DNA of 50,853 nucleotides from Chloroflexota bacterium (GTDB taxonomy: Bacteria > Chloroflexota > Anaerolineae > JAAYEA01): NCBI GenBank assembly GCA_019873665.1, contig JAIOAV010000009.1:4451-55303 (forward strand), in the 5' to 3' direction. The translations under genes and the position numbers were made by a program. Positions 16,110 through 25,008 of the stretch are shown piece after piece. Below the pieces are notes generated by a model. That model saw only the letters and a program-made list of their open reading frames with translations. It was not told the origin of the DNA and did not search any database. How positions within the stretch are numbered: position 1 is the stretch's first letter; each line of letters opens with the position of its first letter.

Positions 16110-18098
16110 CTATACCCATCTGATCACCGCGACGCCATAGCGATCTAGCGTCCATGTGTCGCCGGTCGTCTCGCCGCTCAGCAGCTCCACCTTGCCGCGA
16201 GGCACCCTCACCCGCTGTGCCGTATCAGTGTGATTGAGCAAGAAGAGGAGCGTCTTGCCGTCTCCCTCACGCACCGAGACCTCCACGCCCGGTGGCGGCG
16301 CCAGCGGGGCGGTAACCCCCGCATGTCGCAACAGGTCGGCGATGAGCAGGTCGTAGAAACGCTCCTCCTGCGCCACAGTGCCCACAAAGTAGCCATATCC
16401 CTCTCCAAACTGATTACGGCTGGCGGCGACATAGGGCCGCATGTGCCACTCCTCGTAGGTCGCTAGTGGCTGCGCGGTGGTCGCTCGCGCCCATTCCGCC
16501 GTGCGGATGCCGGTGAACTCGCCCGTGAGCGCTTCACGGCCTATGATGCGATAGGAGAATCCCTGTGGCCCGGTTGGGTCCCCCAACGACTCGTACTCTT
16601 CGATGGTCACGCCCAGCGCGTCCGAGAGGAGGCCGGGAAGCGTGCGCTCGTGGCATAGGTTCGTCTCGGTCTTGACGCCAGTGCGGCTATCGGCCAACAA
16701 CACGCCGCCCCCCTGCACATAGTTGGACAGCGCCCGCGCCATGCCATCGGGCAGAATGTAAAGATCGGGCGCAAGCACCGCCCGGTATGCCGACAGGTCA
16801 TCAATGGGGCGGATCATGTCCACGTTGACGCCGGCGCGCAGCAGCGCCTGGTAGTAGCGTTCGAGATCGGCATGGAAGCGATTGCCGGCATACCCCGGCT
16901 GGATGCGTAGCGCCCAGATCGAGTCATAGTCATAGATGATCGCTACGGGCGCGCGCACCGTCGTGCCCTGCAGCGCCGCGGCGATCTTGTGCAGATCGGA
17001 CGCTGTCTGTGCCGCCTCCTGATATCGACGCAAACCCTTGCCGTCGTGGCCCAACAGGCCGTGCCAGTACTGCTCCCGACCCGTGGTGCAGGTGCGCCAG
17101 CGGAACCAGATCATGCCATCGGCGCCGTGCGCCACCTGCTGAAAGGCGATCTTGCGAATCTCGCCCGGACGCGGGTTCCGGCCATACTCGGTCGCGCCGC
17201 CTGGCCCTGCCGTCTGCTCCATGATCCAGAAGTTGCGCTTTTTCAGGCCGCGCATGACATCCGCTGCGGCGGCGGCATTATACGGTATTGCTGGTTTGCC
17301 CCAGACTGGGTAGTTGTCCCATGAGACAAAGTCGAGGTCTTTGGCCAGCTCGTAATAGTCAAGCTCATGAAAGAGCCCCATAAAGTTGTGTGTTATGAAG
17401 TGATTGGGGCATGCCGCGCGCAGGATGCGAATCTGATCGTCCTGGAAGCGCACATTCAGCCACGAATAGAAGCGCTGCCAGTCCAGGCAGGCGCTGGGGT
17501 TGTGGCGGTTCGGGTCGTCGGGAATGGTGATCTCGTCCCATGTGCCAAACACATGCCCCCAGAAGTGCGTGCCCCACGTCGCATTGAGCGCCTCCAGCGT
17601 CCCGTACTTGCGACGCAGCCACGCCTGGAACTCAGCGCGACAACTGTCGCAGTAGCACACCGGATGGCCGAACTCGTTGTCGGTTTGCCAGCCGATGACG
17701 TTGGGCGTGTCGCGGTAATGCTCCGCCATAGCGCGGGTGATCCGCTCTGAGAGCAGGCGGAAAGTGCCCGAGGAAAAGCAATTGTTCTTGCGCGCGCCCC
17801 AGGTGATGCGCGTGCCGTCCTTCTGCATCGCCAGCGTCTCCGGGTATTTGCGCGCCACCCAGCCAGGCATGGCGGCGGTGGGTGTTCCCAGGATAGCCTC
17901 GATGCCATGCCGCGCCAGCACCGCCAGCGCGTCGTCCAGCCAGTCAAAGTCGAACTGCCCCTCACTCGGCTCCAGCAGCACCCATGCGAACTCGGCCAGC
18001 CGTACGATGTTGAATCCTGCCTCCGCCATCATGCGAGCGTCTGTCTCCCACCGCTCTCGTGGCCAATGCTCCGGATAATAGTCCACCCCGATGTGCAT
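16110..18098 (-). CDS. glycoside hydrolase family 42 beta-galactosidase
   Basis: A 662-residue cytosolic beta-galactosidase, typical length for GH42. The acid/base Glu142 is in GWQTDNEFGH and the nucleophile Glu294 in FWIMEQTAGPG. Cys107, Cys148, Cys150 and Cys153 (CYCDSC) match the zinc-binding cysteines known from the Thermus enzyme. The TIM barrel is followed by the trimerisation domain (about 390-600, glutamine-amidotransferase-like fold) and a small C-terminal beta domain. ATG 18098 has AGGAGGAG seven bases upstream. No signal peptide. It hydrolyses terminal beta-galactose or beta-arabinopyranose from imported oligosaccharides. Confidence 0.96.
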   Translation of the reverse strand: MHIGVDYYPEHWPRERWETDARMMAEAGFNIVRLAEFAWVLLEPSEGQFDFDWLDDALAVLARHGIEAILGTPTAAMPGWVARKYPETLAMQKDGTRITWGARKNNCFSSGTFRLLSERITRAMAEHYRDTPNVIGWQTDNEFGHPVCYCDSCRAEFQAWLRRKYGTLEALNATWGTHFWGHVFGTWDEITIPDDPNRHNPSACLDWQRFYSWLNVRFQDDQIRILRAACPNHFITHNFMGLFHELDYYELAKDLDFVSWDNYPVWGKPAIPYNAAAAADVMRGLKKRNFWIMEQTAGPGGATEYGRNPRPGEIRKIAFQQVAHGADGMIWFRWRTCTTGREQYWHGLLGHDGKGLRRYQEAAQTASDLHKIAAALQGTTVRAPVAIIYDYDSIWALRIQPGYAGNRFHADLERYYQALLRAGVNVDMIRPIDDLSAYRAVLAPDLYILPDGMARALSNYVQGGGVLLADSRTGVKTETNLCHERTLPGLLSDALGVTIEEYESLGDPTGPQGFSYRIIGREALTGEFTGIRTAEWARATTAQPLATYEEWHMRPYVAASRNQFGEGYGYFVGTVAQEERFYDLLIADLLRHAGVTAPLAPPPGVEVSVREGDGKTLLFLLNHTDTAQRVRVPRGKVELLSGETTGDTWTLDRYGVAVIRWV

Positions 18099-18434
18099 TT
18101 CAGCTCCTCCTTATGAAGAAAGCGGAGATTGAACAACCCGATCTGTCATTGCAGGCCGCGCAGCGGTCCTGTCATTGCGAGCGATCGAAGGGAGCGAAGC
18201 AATCTCCCGCTGGCTGATCGGGGAGTGCTTCTGGCTTTGTCCTCGCAATGACATGCGGCTGGGGAGGGATTGCTTCGTGGGCAAAAGCCCCTCGCAATGA
18301 CACGAATGGTCCAGGCTGTATGCCACCATTCCGTTTCTGATTGACTTCATTGGTTCAGAATACACAAGACAGAAACGACTGCTGAGAAAGGGGAAACAAG
18401 ATCAGCGATTTACGGGCCCTGGTGCCTTTGTGGT
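18099..18434. other. 336 bp spacer between GH42 and URO-D A
   Basis: No believable gene. It holds the dispersed inverted-repeat element at 18131-18301 and, towards 18340-18434, AT-richer sequence that must include the GH42 promoter. I could not pick out a convincing -35/-10 pair on the minus strand there. Confidence 0.6.
18131..18301. repeat. dispersed palindromic repeat, copy 1 (complex)
   Basis: Contains arms GTCATTGCGAG (18171-18181) and two inverted copies CTCGCAATGAC (18242-18252, 18291-18301), plus a degenerate arm at 18145. Inner inverted motifs AGCGAAGCAATCTCCC and GGGATTGCTTCG also pair. The flank reading TTGAACAACCCGATC reappears inverted beside copy 2 near 39121-39137. The structure looks like a small non-coding mobile or REP/MITE-like element; similar TCATTGCGAG repeats are known in other bacteria. 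Confidence 0.75.
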
Positions 18435-19514
18435 TTATTTCCTCTCCCCTTCCATCTCAGCGATGAACGCCTCGGCACTGGCGCGGTCCGGAAAGCTCAT
18501 GGTGAAAAAGAGGGTACGCGAGCGGAACTGACGCCAGAGTCGCCGCACCCGTTCCGGATTCCCGCCCAGAATCTGTCCCTTGCCGAGGGCGTCGATCTTC
18601 TCATAGAGCCACGTCCAGTCCATCTCCTGCCCTGGCCCGTCTCCCGGCACCCACTGTACCACATCCAGATCGGGGATCTCGCACAGCGCCTCCAAGTGCT
18701 TGATGGCCCCCGGTCCGTCGAGATGGTACTCGCCACCATCCAGCCCGGCAAATTCCCGCGTCAGGTGCGGTAGGGCGAACTCGCGGAACATGGCGGGGCT
18801 GATCATGCAGGAAAAGTCGCACTGCGGCACGTTGATGCGCCCGGTGGTGTACATGCCGTGCCGGTTGATGCTGCCGTAGGTGGCGAAATCCAGCAGCTCC
18901 GCCAGCGCGTCCGAGATCTCCTCCCAGGCGCGGGTTACTTGCTGCAAGGCACGATGCACCTTGTCCGGCTGTTCGACCAAGTCCAGCAACAAGTCCTGTG
19001 GCCCGCGCAGCGCCGAGAGGGCGTCCAGGTTGGCGACCATGGTAGGCGGGGCGATGAGAAAGCGGCCATCCGCCACGCGGCGCAATGCCTCGGCAAAAGC
19101 GACGGTGCGCTCCCACCAGAAGCCATCGGGACGGAAGGCGATCTGCACATCGTCCCAGTCCTGGACAAAGGGGACCGCCCAGCCGTAGCCGTGCTCATCC
19201 TCGCGAAAGCGCAGCTCCGCGCCGAGCAGCCCGGCGAAATGATCAGCGGCGAACTCGATCTGATAAAAGGGGATCGCCTCGCCAACGAACTCGTGCGTCT
19301 CCATGTACTGCAACACCTGCGCGATCACCGGCGCAAAGTTGCCATCCCGTCCGGAGGTATAGGGTGGCTTGGGAACCGGCTCCACGCCCGGCTTGGGCAC
19401 AATGGCCGAGATGAGGGGGCGGGTGTTCTCGCCACGCCAGAAGGCCTCCCAGTTTGCCTGGGCCTGCGCAAAGTCACGTTTGAACTCGAGCTCCAAGTGT
19501 CTCCTTTCATTCAT
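18435..19514 (-). CDS. URO-D domain protein A
   Basis: A 359-residue member of the uroporphyrinogen decarboxylase-like superfamily (TIM barrel), which includes HemE and the methyltransferases MtaA, MtbA and CmuA. It is not a HemE: instead of the HxCG metal site it reads EYHLDGPGAIKHLEAL, then DVVQWVPGDGPGQ near the C-terminus, typical of an uncharacterised subgroup. Function unknown. Start is uncertain: ATG 19514 lacks a ribosome site, while TTG 19496 sits four bases after AAAGGAG and would give 353 residues. The second fits better if short spacing is tolerated. Upstream lipoprotein gene ends 49 bp away, so they may share a transcript. Confidence 0.85.
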   Translation of the reverse strand: MNERRHLELEFKRDFAQAQANWEAFWRGENTRPLISAIVPKPGVEPVPKPPYTSGRDGNFAPVIAQVLQYMETHEFVGEAIPFYQIEFAADHFAGLLGAELRFREDEHGYGWAVPFVQDWDDVQIAFRPDGFWWERTVAFAEALRRVADGRFLIAPPTMVANLDALSALRGPQDLLLDLVEQPDKVHRALQQVTRAWEEISDALAELLDFATYGSINRHGMYTTGRINVPQCDFSCMISPAMFREFALPHLTREFAGLDGGEYHLDGPGAIKHLEALCEIPDLDVVQWVPGDGPGQEMDWTWLYEKIDALGKGQILGGNPERVRRLWRQFRSRTLFFTMSFPDRASAEAFIAEMEGERK

Positions 19515-19563
19515 CGCGTTGAGGGACAAGCCGCGTATGGGGTTCACAGGCCCCTCTGTCGCG

Positions 19564-21918
19564 CTAATCCTCGATGATCGTGAGCAGCCGTCCATCGCTC
19601 GTGCCGACGAACAGCGCATGATCGCGCACGAACGCGGGCGAGATGGCGAGCGCAGTGGGTGAGACGTCCTCGCTCAAGGTGACACTCTCCCACGTCTGGC
19701 CGCCATCGCTGGAACGATAGAGCGCGCCGCGCCCCGCCGTGGCCTGCCCACCGGGTTCCCGCGTAGTAGCCACCAGGTAGAGCGGACGATTCACCTCGAT
19801 GTCGGGCGCATAGACGAGCTCTGCCGCCGCCAGCTCCGTCGCCAACACTGCTGTCCACGTAACACCGCCGTCCGCCGAGCGATAGAGTCGGCCATTATTG
19901 CCATGTGCAAAGAGGACCTGCCACTTGGCAAAGAGCGGCGCCAGGCTCAGCCAGTGCAATGTGGTCCCTTCTGGCGTGGGGCCAACCGCCTGCCACGTCT
20001 CGCCGCCATCGCGAGAGATGCGTAGCTCTGGCCGGCGTTCCGCGCCCACATACACCACGCCCATTAGGGTGCGATCCTGGTCGAACTCCGGAGACATGGC
20101 GATCGGCGACAGGTCCACGCCCATCGGCTGCCACGTCTGCCCGCCATCGGTGGAGCGATGCAGGCCACCGGTCCGTGCGCGCGCGAACGCGGTCTGGTCC
20201 TGTGCAAATGCAGGCGAGACAAAGAGCTGCTCGATCCCCATGCTCAACAGGCCGCCGATGGCGGGCAGCCAAAGCTGCCCGCCATCGGCGGAGCGAAAGA
20301 CGCCGAGGCCAACAATTCCGCCTAGGAGCGTCTGATCCTGGGCGTAATCAGGCGAGAGTGCCAGCGCGGTGAAGCGATCGCACGCGCCGCCCAGTCCGCC
20401 CTTCGCCTGTGTCCATGTCTGCCCGCCATCATGGCTGACGTACAGGGGGCCGCCAGACTGCCCCAGGACGAAACAATCCCCCACAGAGATGCCGCCTTCG
20501 AGCTGCACAAAGAGGGTGCGATCCTGCTCCCAGGCCGGCGACACCACCACGCGCCGTATCGGCAGGTTCGGCAATGGCCCCGCAGCGAGCGGCTCTGACG
20601 TGGGCGGGGGGAGTGCTGCCAGCGACCAGGGCTGGAGTCGGCCATTCGCGACAAAGTAGAGCTGATCCGTGCCTCGATCAAAGCCGGCAAGTTGCCCTTG
20701 CGTCGGGTGCGGCCTCACCATCAACAGCGTCAGCGTGTCGCCGTCCAGCACTCGCAATGCTGCCTCCGTCGCCTCGTAGACGAGATTGCGGCGGCTGTCG
20801 TAGGCGATGCCGGGAAAGCCGCCAGACCAGTCGGCCGATTCGAACGCGGGTCTGCCGTCGCGCCACACCCAGCGATATCCGATCCCCAGCCGGTAGAAGC
20901 TGGTGCCGTAGAGCCGCCCGCTGGCCGCGATCATCTGAAAGCCGGGGTATCCCCCGCGCGCGATCTCTTGGTCGCGCTGCAAGTCATACGAGACGAGAGT
21001 GAACCCGATCCACGGGGTACAAACGTAGGTGGTAAAGGCGGCATACAGCGTCCGCGTGGCTGGGTCGTAGGCGGCGCGCTCGATGGGCAGCGCCTGCGTC
21101 ACCGTGCCGCAACTACCGGGGCTGCTGGGCACGGCAAAGGAGATAGTGCGCACGATCTCGCCCTTGGCCGGATTGATCACATAGACTAGGTTCTTGCGAA
21201 ACGCCAGCACCTCGCCCGTCAACACGTCTGCCTGTGGTGCAGGCGGACGCTCAGAAGGCTCCAGCCGTGTGGCAAAGGGAAACGTGGCATAGAGCGTCCC
21301 ATCTCCGATGTTGACTACCGCCAGCCCGCGATTCCCCTGATCCACATAGAGCCAGCCGCGCAAGTTATCGAGCCCTAGCGTACCCGTGATCGGCCATGCG
21401 GCGACGAGTGCCCCAGTCGCCGCGTCCAGCACGAGCGTCTGCCCGACGCCCGGCAGTGGCCCACCCGCGACGCTGCCAGAGGTGTAGATGCGTCCACCTT
21501 CGCTGTCAATGACGAGGGGCCCGGTGATCCGATACTCACCGGACGGGGGAGGCTTCGCTTCCGTTGGCCGCGGAGTGCTGGTGGCGGTTGCTGGAGGCGG
21601 CACTGTCGGGAACAACGTCGGCGACATGATGGTGGGCGACATCGAGGGAGGCGGGCCCTGCGTCGGCGCGGCCACCGTGGGCGTCGCGACCGGCAGAGTG
21701 TCGGTTGCGGCAGATGTGATCGCGGCAAGGGTGGTCGCGCTGGAGACGGTCGCCGTCGGCGCTTCCGTCGTCCGTGTCGCGGTCGCCAAAGCTTGTGCCA
21801 ACTGCGTCGCCGCCGGCATCGTCGGCTGGGTCGTCGGCGTCGCCAAGACCCGCTCGCAGCCGACGAGCAGGGCAAAGACCAGCAGCAGATGCGCTGCGTT
21901 CGTCAATCTGTGCCTCAT
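19564..21918 (-). CDS. lipoprotein with Asp-box (BNR/sialidase-type) beta-propeller repeats
   Basis: A 784-residue exported lipoprotein. Signal peptide with lipobox ALLVGC (Cys21). Residues about 25-135 are a Thr/Pro/Ala-rich spacer. Next comes a first propeller-like region (about 140-430, blades such as GTLYATFPF and RIYTSGSVAGG). The C-terminal part repeats the Asp-box S-x-D-G-G-x-T-W about five or six times (SHDGGQTW, SADGGQLW, STDGGQTW, SRDGGETW, SADGGVTW, SSDGGQTW). The sialidase catalytic arginine triad cannot be confirmed, so this is more likely a surface sensing or binding propeller (VPS10/photosynthesis-stability-like) than an enzyme. ATG 21918 is chosen because AGGTGG precedes it; GTG 21927 lies inside that site. 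Confidence 0.82.
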   Translation of the reverse strand: MRHRLTNAAHLLLVFALLVGCERVLATPTTQPTMPAATQLAQALATATRTTEAPTATVSSATTLAAITSAATDTLPVATPTVAAPTQGPPPSMSPTIMSPTLFPTVPPPATATSTPRPTEAKPPPSGEYRITGPLVIDSEGGRIYTSGSVAGGPLPGVGQTLVLDAATGALVAAWPITGTLGLDNLRGWLYVDQGNRGLAVVNIGDGTLYATFPFATRLEPSERPPAPQADVLTGEVLAFRKNLVYVINPAKGEIVRTISFAVPSSPGSCGTVTQALPIERAAYDPATRTLYAAFTTYVCTPWIGFTLVSYDLQRDQEIARGGYPGFQMIAASGRLYGTSFYRLGIGYRWVWRDGRPAFESADWSGGFPGIAYDSRRNLVYEATEAALRVLDGDTLTLLMVRPHPTQGQLAGFDRGTDQLYFVANGRLQPWSLAALPPPTSEPLAAGPLPNLPIRRVVVSPAWEQDRTLFVQLEGGISVGDCFVLGQSGGPLYVSHDGGQTWTQAKGGLGGACDRFTALALSPDYAQDQTLLGGIVGLGVFRSADGGQLWLPAIGGLLSMGIEQLFVSPAFAQDQTAFARARTGGLHRSTDGGQTWQPMGVDLSPIAMSPEFDQDRTLMGVVYVGAERRPELRISRDGGETWQAVGPTPEGTTLHWLSLAPLFAKWQVLFAHGNNGRLYRSADGGVTWTAVLATELAAAELVYAPDIEVNRPLYLVATTREPGGQATAGRGALYRSSDGGQTWESVTLSEDVSPTALAISPAFVRDHALFVGTSDGRLLTIIED

Positions 21919-22014
21919 GTTCACCACCTTTTCACGAGAGTCTGGCTCCGCCGCCAGTCAAGTTGGCCGCATGCCTGGTGCGATATCGCATTCTGCGGCG
22001 TGGCTGTGGCGCTA

Positions 22015-22761
22015 TCAGCGAAGCGCAAAGGTCACGCTGACCCGCGCGCGGACGGCAATCTGGCCCGGCGCAAGCGTGCCGCTATCCAGGCCGCCCGCCG
22101 GCGCGTTCTGGATGACGTTCTGCGCCACGCCGCCCCACGCTCCTCCCCACCAACTGCTATAGCCGGAGAACCAGCTTGACGCTTCCTCCTGGATCGCCTG
22201 CGGTGCGCCGATGCGCTGCCCCAACTCGCCGGCGAGTGCAGCCGCCTTCTCCCGGGCTGCCTGTACGGCCAGCGCCCGCGCCTCGTCGCGATACCGGCGC
22301 AGCTCCGTCGTGCGGAACTCGATGCCGTGTATATAGTTGGCGCCGCTCTCCAGCACGCTGCCCAACAGCCCCTCGAACGCTTCGATATCCTCCAATGTGA
22401 GCACGATCGTGCGCCGCACGAAATAGCCGATGAAATCGCGTTGCTCGTAGCTATCGCGGTAACGCGGCTCAATATGCAAGTACTCTGTCTGGATGTCCTG
22501 AGGACGGACCCCGTGGCTTTGCGCCGCCGCGATGATCGCCTGCACGCGTTCGTCATTGGTCTGCTTGGCCACCGCTAGTTGTTTGCTGGATGTCTCCACG
22601 CCAAGTGTAAGGATCACCTCGTCCGGCACAACCCGCACCTCGGCATCGCCGGTGGTTACGATCGTGCGCGGCTCTACCGGTGCCAGGGAGAATGCTGGCG
22701 CACAGCCGGCGAGCAGTGCCAGCAACATTGCAGCCGCAAGTGCATATCTGATCCAGTTCAT
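22015..22761 (-). CDS. SIMPL domain (DUF541) lipoprotein
   Basis: A 248-residue exported protein with lipobox LLAGC (Cys20). The mature part is a SIMPL/DUF541 domain: ITV-like strand IVTTGDAEVRVVPDEVILTL, helix with KQTNDERVQAIIAA, then DIQTEYLHIEP and the C-terminal ARVSVTFAL. Members include the E. coli oxidative-stress protein YggE and oligomeric envelope proteins such as BP26; molecular role is not settled. The serine/tryptophan-rich loop near residue 200 (SSWFSGYSSWWGGAWGG) is an insertion. ATG 22761 follows AAGGAGG by five bases. It may be co-transcribed with the propeller lipoprotein 96 bp downstream. Confidence 0.9.
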   Translation of the reverse strand: MNWIRYALAAAMLLALLAGCAPAFSLAPVEPRTIVTTGDAEVRVVPDEVILTLGVETSSKQLAVAKQTNDERVQAIIAAAQSHGVRPQDIQTEYLHIEPRYRDSYEQRDFIGYFVRRTIVLTLEDIEAFEGLLGSVLESGANYIHGIEFRTTELRRYRDEARALAVQAAREKAAALAGELGQRIGAPQAIQEEASSWFSGYSSWWGGAWGGVAQNVIQNAPAGGLDSGTLAPGQIAVRARVSVTFALR

Positions 22762-22864
22762 GTTGCCTCCTTATCCGTGCGTCCGCAGGGGTCATCACTG
22801 CCGCAGACGCGCTCGCCCCTGCGATCCACCTGTTCCCGAGTTGGTAAGATAGGGCTTGTAATCC

Positions 22865-24826
22865 CTACGTCGGCAGACCCATCTCCGCTAGCAGAGGCGG
22901 CAGTTTGGCCGCGAGGCGCTCTCCCAGCGTCAGGTCGAAGAGCGTCTCGCCGCGCAGGCGTAGCCCCATCACCGCCGCGATCCACGCGTTTGTCCAGCCG
23001 GACTCGATGCACCACGCGCCCCACCCCTGATCCGCAGAGCTGCCCCAGTACTCCCAGAGATGATCGTCGAAGGAGCGCATCCAGGCGCCATCTAACTCGG
23101 GGTGCGCTGTGGAGCGGACCTGGATTCGCCAGAACAGCTCAGCCAGACGGTCTGCGGCGCGGCCAAGCGCGGGCGACTGCGTCGCGGCTGCCGCCTCGTG
23201 CAGCCCCAGAAAGGCGAAATTTGCCGTATAGAGCAGGTCGCACGCCGGGTCGCCGTTCTGCTGGATCAGCGACGCTTCGTTCGTGCCGTATGCCTCGTTG
23301 GATGATGGCGGCGGATAGCGTCCATCCGCCAGCGGTCCCAACAGCTCGTGGATGGCGCCGCTCGGCTGCATCTGCGCTAGCAGGTCAGCAGCCAGGCGAT
23401 CCAGCCATTCCAGGCGTTCCGGTGTCGCTTTGACCCGCACCAGAAATGCCAGAGGCAGGAGCATCCGCGCCATCTCTTGCGTCAGCCCGTTCGTCCATGT
23501 CCACCTGGGATAGCGCGCCATCGTCATGCGAATGGCGTTCTCAGTGCGCGTCAGAAAGCCCGCATAGCCGGTGAGAGCGTAGGCCCAGACAAACGCTGCC
23601 CAGAGGTATGCCTGATAGTGCGGCGCAACTGATACCGTCGGCTCATCGTAAAAGTGCCGCCAGCCGTGCTCCAGCAACGCGGGGCCGTCTATGCGGTTGC
23701 GGCGAAAGCCATAGATGCCGGTGGTACGCAAGTTCGCCAGAAGACAGCGCAGGATGTGTTCATCCCAGCGCTCGTCCTCCAACAGTCGCGCTGCCGCCAG
23801 TGCCGGCAGGATGACGCGCGCGTTGTCGTCGCCGTAAAAGATCGGCGCGCGCTGATACCAATTGTTCAGGCCGTAGGTCGCCAGCGCCGGGTTGTCCTGA
23901 CGAAAGTCAGGGGCCGACCAAACGGTATCCAGCATGGCCGCCGCAAGGCGGTGGCTGTCCGGCTGTCCGTGCAGCGCCCAATCCAGGGCGAACACCAGGG
24001 CAGTCTCGCCCAGGCAGTCGCCGCGTAACACAGCGCGGCGCAACTGCCGCCCACGATGGTCAATGCTGGACTCGAATCCCTCCAGCGCGAGCTTCTTGTG
24101 GTCCTCGCTACACACGATCTCGCGGCGAAACCAGCTCACGGAACGTCGGAAGGTGTCCGCGGCGGCACTCGCCGGTACGGGCACGTCTGGTCCTGCCTGG
24201 GTAGATACCGTTGGCTGCCACACGAGCGGCGGCACGGCGTCATCTCGCGCCAGCCAGCGGAGCAACCTCCACCACAGCGCCCGCCACGCCGTCGTGGGGC
24301 CGTAGCGCGCTGTGCGAAAGTGGCTCAGCTTGCTCGTGGCCACCAGGACACCGTCGTCCAGCGGAAAAAGGATCGGGTGAATCTCCGCTGGCACGCCATA
24401 GGCGGCATGGCGATAGCCGGCGACGCGCCCCAACGCCAGCAACGGCGCGGCTGCCGCCACCGGAAGGAACCACGCGCCATGCATCGCCAGGATAGACTCG
24501 CGCGGCAACTCGGGCGCGAACCAATCGCCGATAACGATCAGGCGCTCCCAGCGTGTGGCGCGCGGTGCACCACACGTTACTCCCGCCAACATCGCAGGGT
24601 ACTCGACATAAAGGCGCAGATGCTTGGCCTTGGCGTGTTGCAGAAGCGCCGCGTCCAGCTGGGCGGTGGGGGTGGGGTAGTCATCTGCGAGCACGAGCAC
24701 GCCCGCGCCCGTCGGCGCGTGTGCGATGGCCTCCTCAGGTGTATCATAACGCGGCAGTACGCGCCCTGTGCCGGCCAGTGTCTGATGTAGGTCATTATCC
24801 CCGCAGCAGCAGAAGACCAGGTTCAC
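22865..24826 (-). CDS. large orphan protein, probable helical-toroid carbohydrate-active enzyme
   Basis: I do not recognise this 653-residue protein. The N-terminal 190 residues look alpha/beta (VLVLADDYPTPTAQ, RLYVEYPAML, ERLIVIGDWF) and could be a ThuA- or amidotransferase-like domain. The remaining 430 are helix-rich with spaced aromatic and His/Asp residues (GLNNWYQRAPIFYGDDNAR, NGLTQEMARM, WGAWCIESGWTNAW), reminiscent of (alpha/alpha)6 glycoside hydrolase or lyase toroids. No signal peptide. Start GTG 24826 is selected because AGGAGG lies four bases upstream; the preceding in-frame ATG at 24862 has none. A strong promoter lies at 24882-24909, divergent from the kinase promoter. Confidence 0.7.
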   Translation of the reverse strand: MNLVFCCCGDNDLHQTLAGTGRVLPRYDTPEEAIAHAPTGAGVLVLADDYPTPTAQLDAALLQHAKAKHLRLYVEYPAMLAGVTCGAPRATRWERLIVIGDWFAPELPRESILAMHGAWFLPVAAAAPLLALGRVAGYRHAAYGVPAEIHPILFPLDDGVLVATSKLSHFRTARYGPTTAWRALWWRLLRWLARDDAVPPLVWQPTVSTQAGPDVPVPASAAADTFRRSVSWFRREIVCSEDHKKLALEGFESSIDHRGRQLRRAVLRGDCLGETALVFALDWALHGQPDSHRLAAAMLDTVWSAPDFRQDNPALATYGLNNWYQRAPIFYGDDNARVILPALAAARLLEDERWDEHILRCLLANLRTTGIYGFRRNRIDGPALLEHGWRHFYDEPTVSVAPHYQAYLWAAFVWAYALTGYAGFLTRTENAIRMTMARYPRWTWTNGLTQEMARMLLPLAFLVRVKATPERLEWLDRLAADLLAQMQPSGAIHELLGPLADGRYPPPSSNEAYGTNEASLIQQNGDPACDLLYTANFAFLGLHEAAAATQSPALGRAADRLAELFWRIQVRSTAHPELDGAWMRSFDDHLWEYWGSSADQGWGAWCIESGWTNAWIAAVMGLRLRGETLFDLTLGERLAAKLPPLLAEMGLPT

Positions 24827-24881
24827 AATGCCTCCTGACAGGACGTGTTGTGCCGGACGCACATCCGAGCACGATTTCTAC

Positions 24882-24909
24882 AGTATAGACAGGCGCGCAC
24901 GGGCGTCAA
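24882..24909 (-). promoter_or_regulatory. promoter of the 653-residue orphan gene
   Basis: Minus-strand reading: TTGACG (24904-24909), 16 bp spacer, TATACT (24882-24887); about 50 bases of leader before GTG 24826. It lies 32 bp from the divergent kinase promoter. Confidence 0.72.
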
Positions 24910-24940
24910 GCTGGGCACAGAACGACATCCACGCCCTGAC

Positions 24941-24968
24941 TTGCCCTTGGACACATCGCAAGTACAAT
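24941..24968 (+). promoter_or_regulatory. promoter of the GHMP kinase gene
   Basis: TTGCCC (24941-24946), 16 bp spacer, TACAAT (24963-24968). The leader of about 33 bases carries AAAGGAGG before TTG 25009. Confidence 0.6.
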
Positions 24969-25008
24969 GTGCGTAATACCCGGCCGTGAGGTAAAGGAGG
25001 ATCTCCCC

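Noticed and set aside
18111-18365. 84-codon minus-strand frame
   Set aside because: Lies entirely within the palindromic repeat element, so it is repeat sequence rather than a gene.
19564-21918. catalytic sialidase
   Set aside because: Asp-box repeats alone do not show sialidase activity; the arginine triad and Tyr/Glu pair could not be identified.
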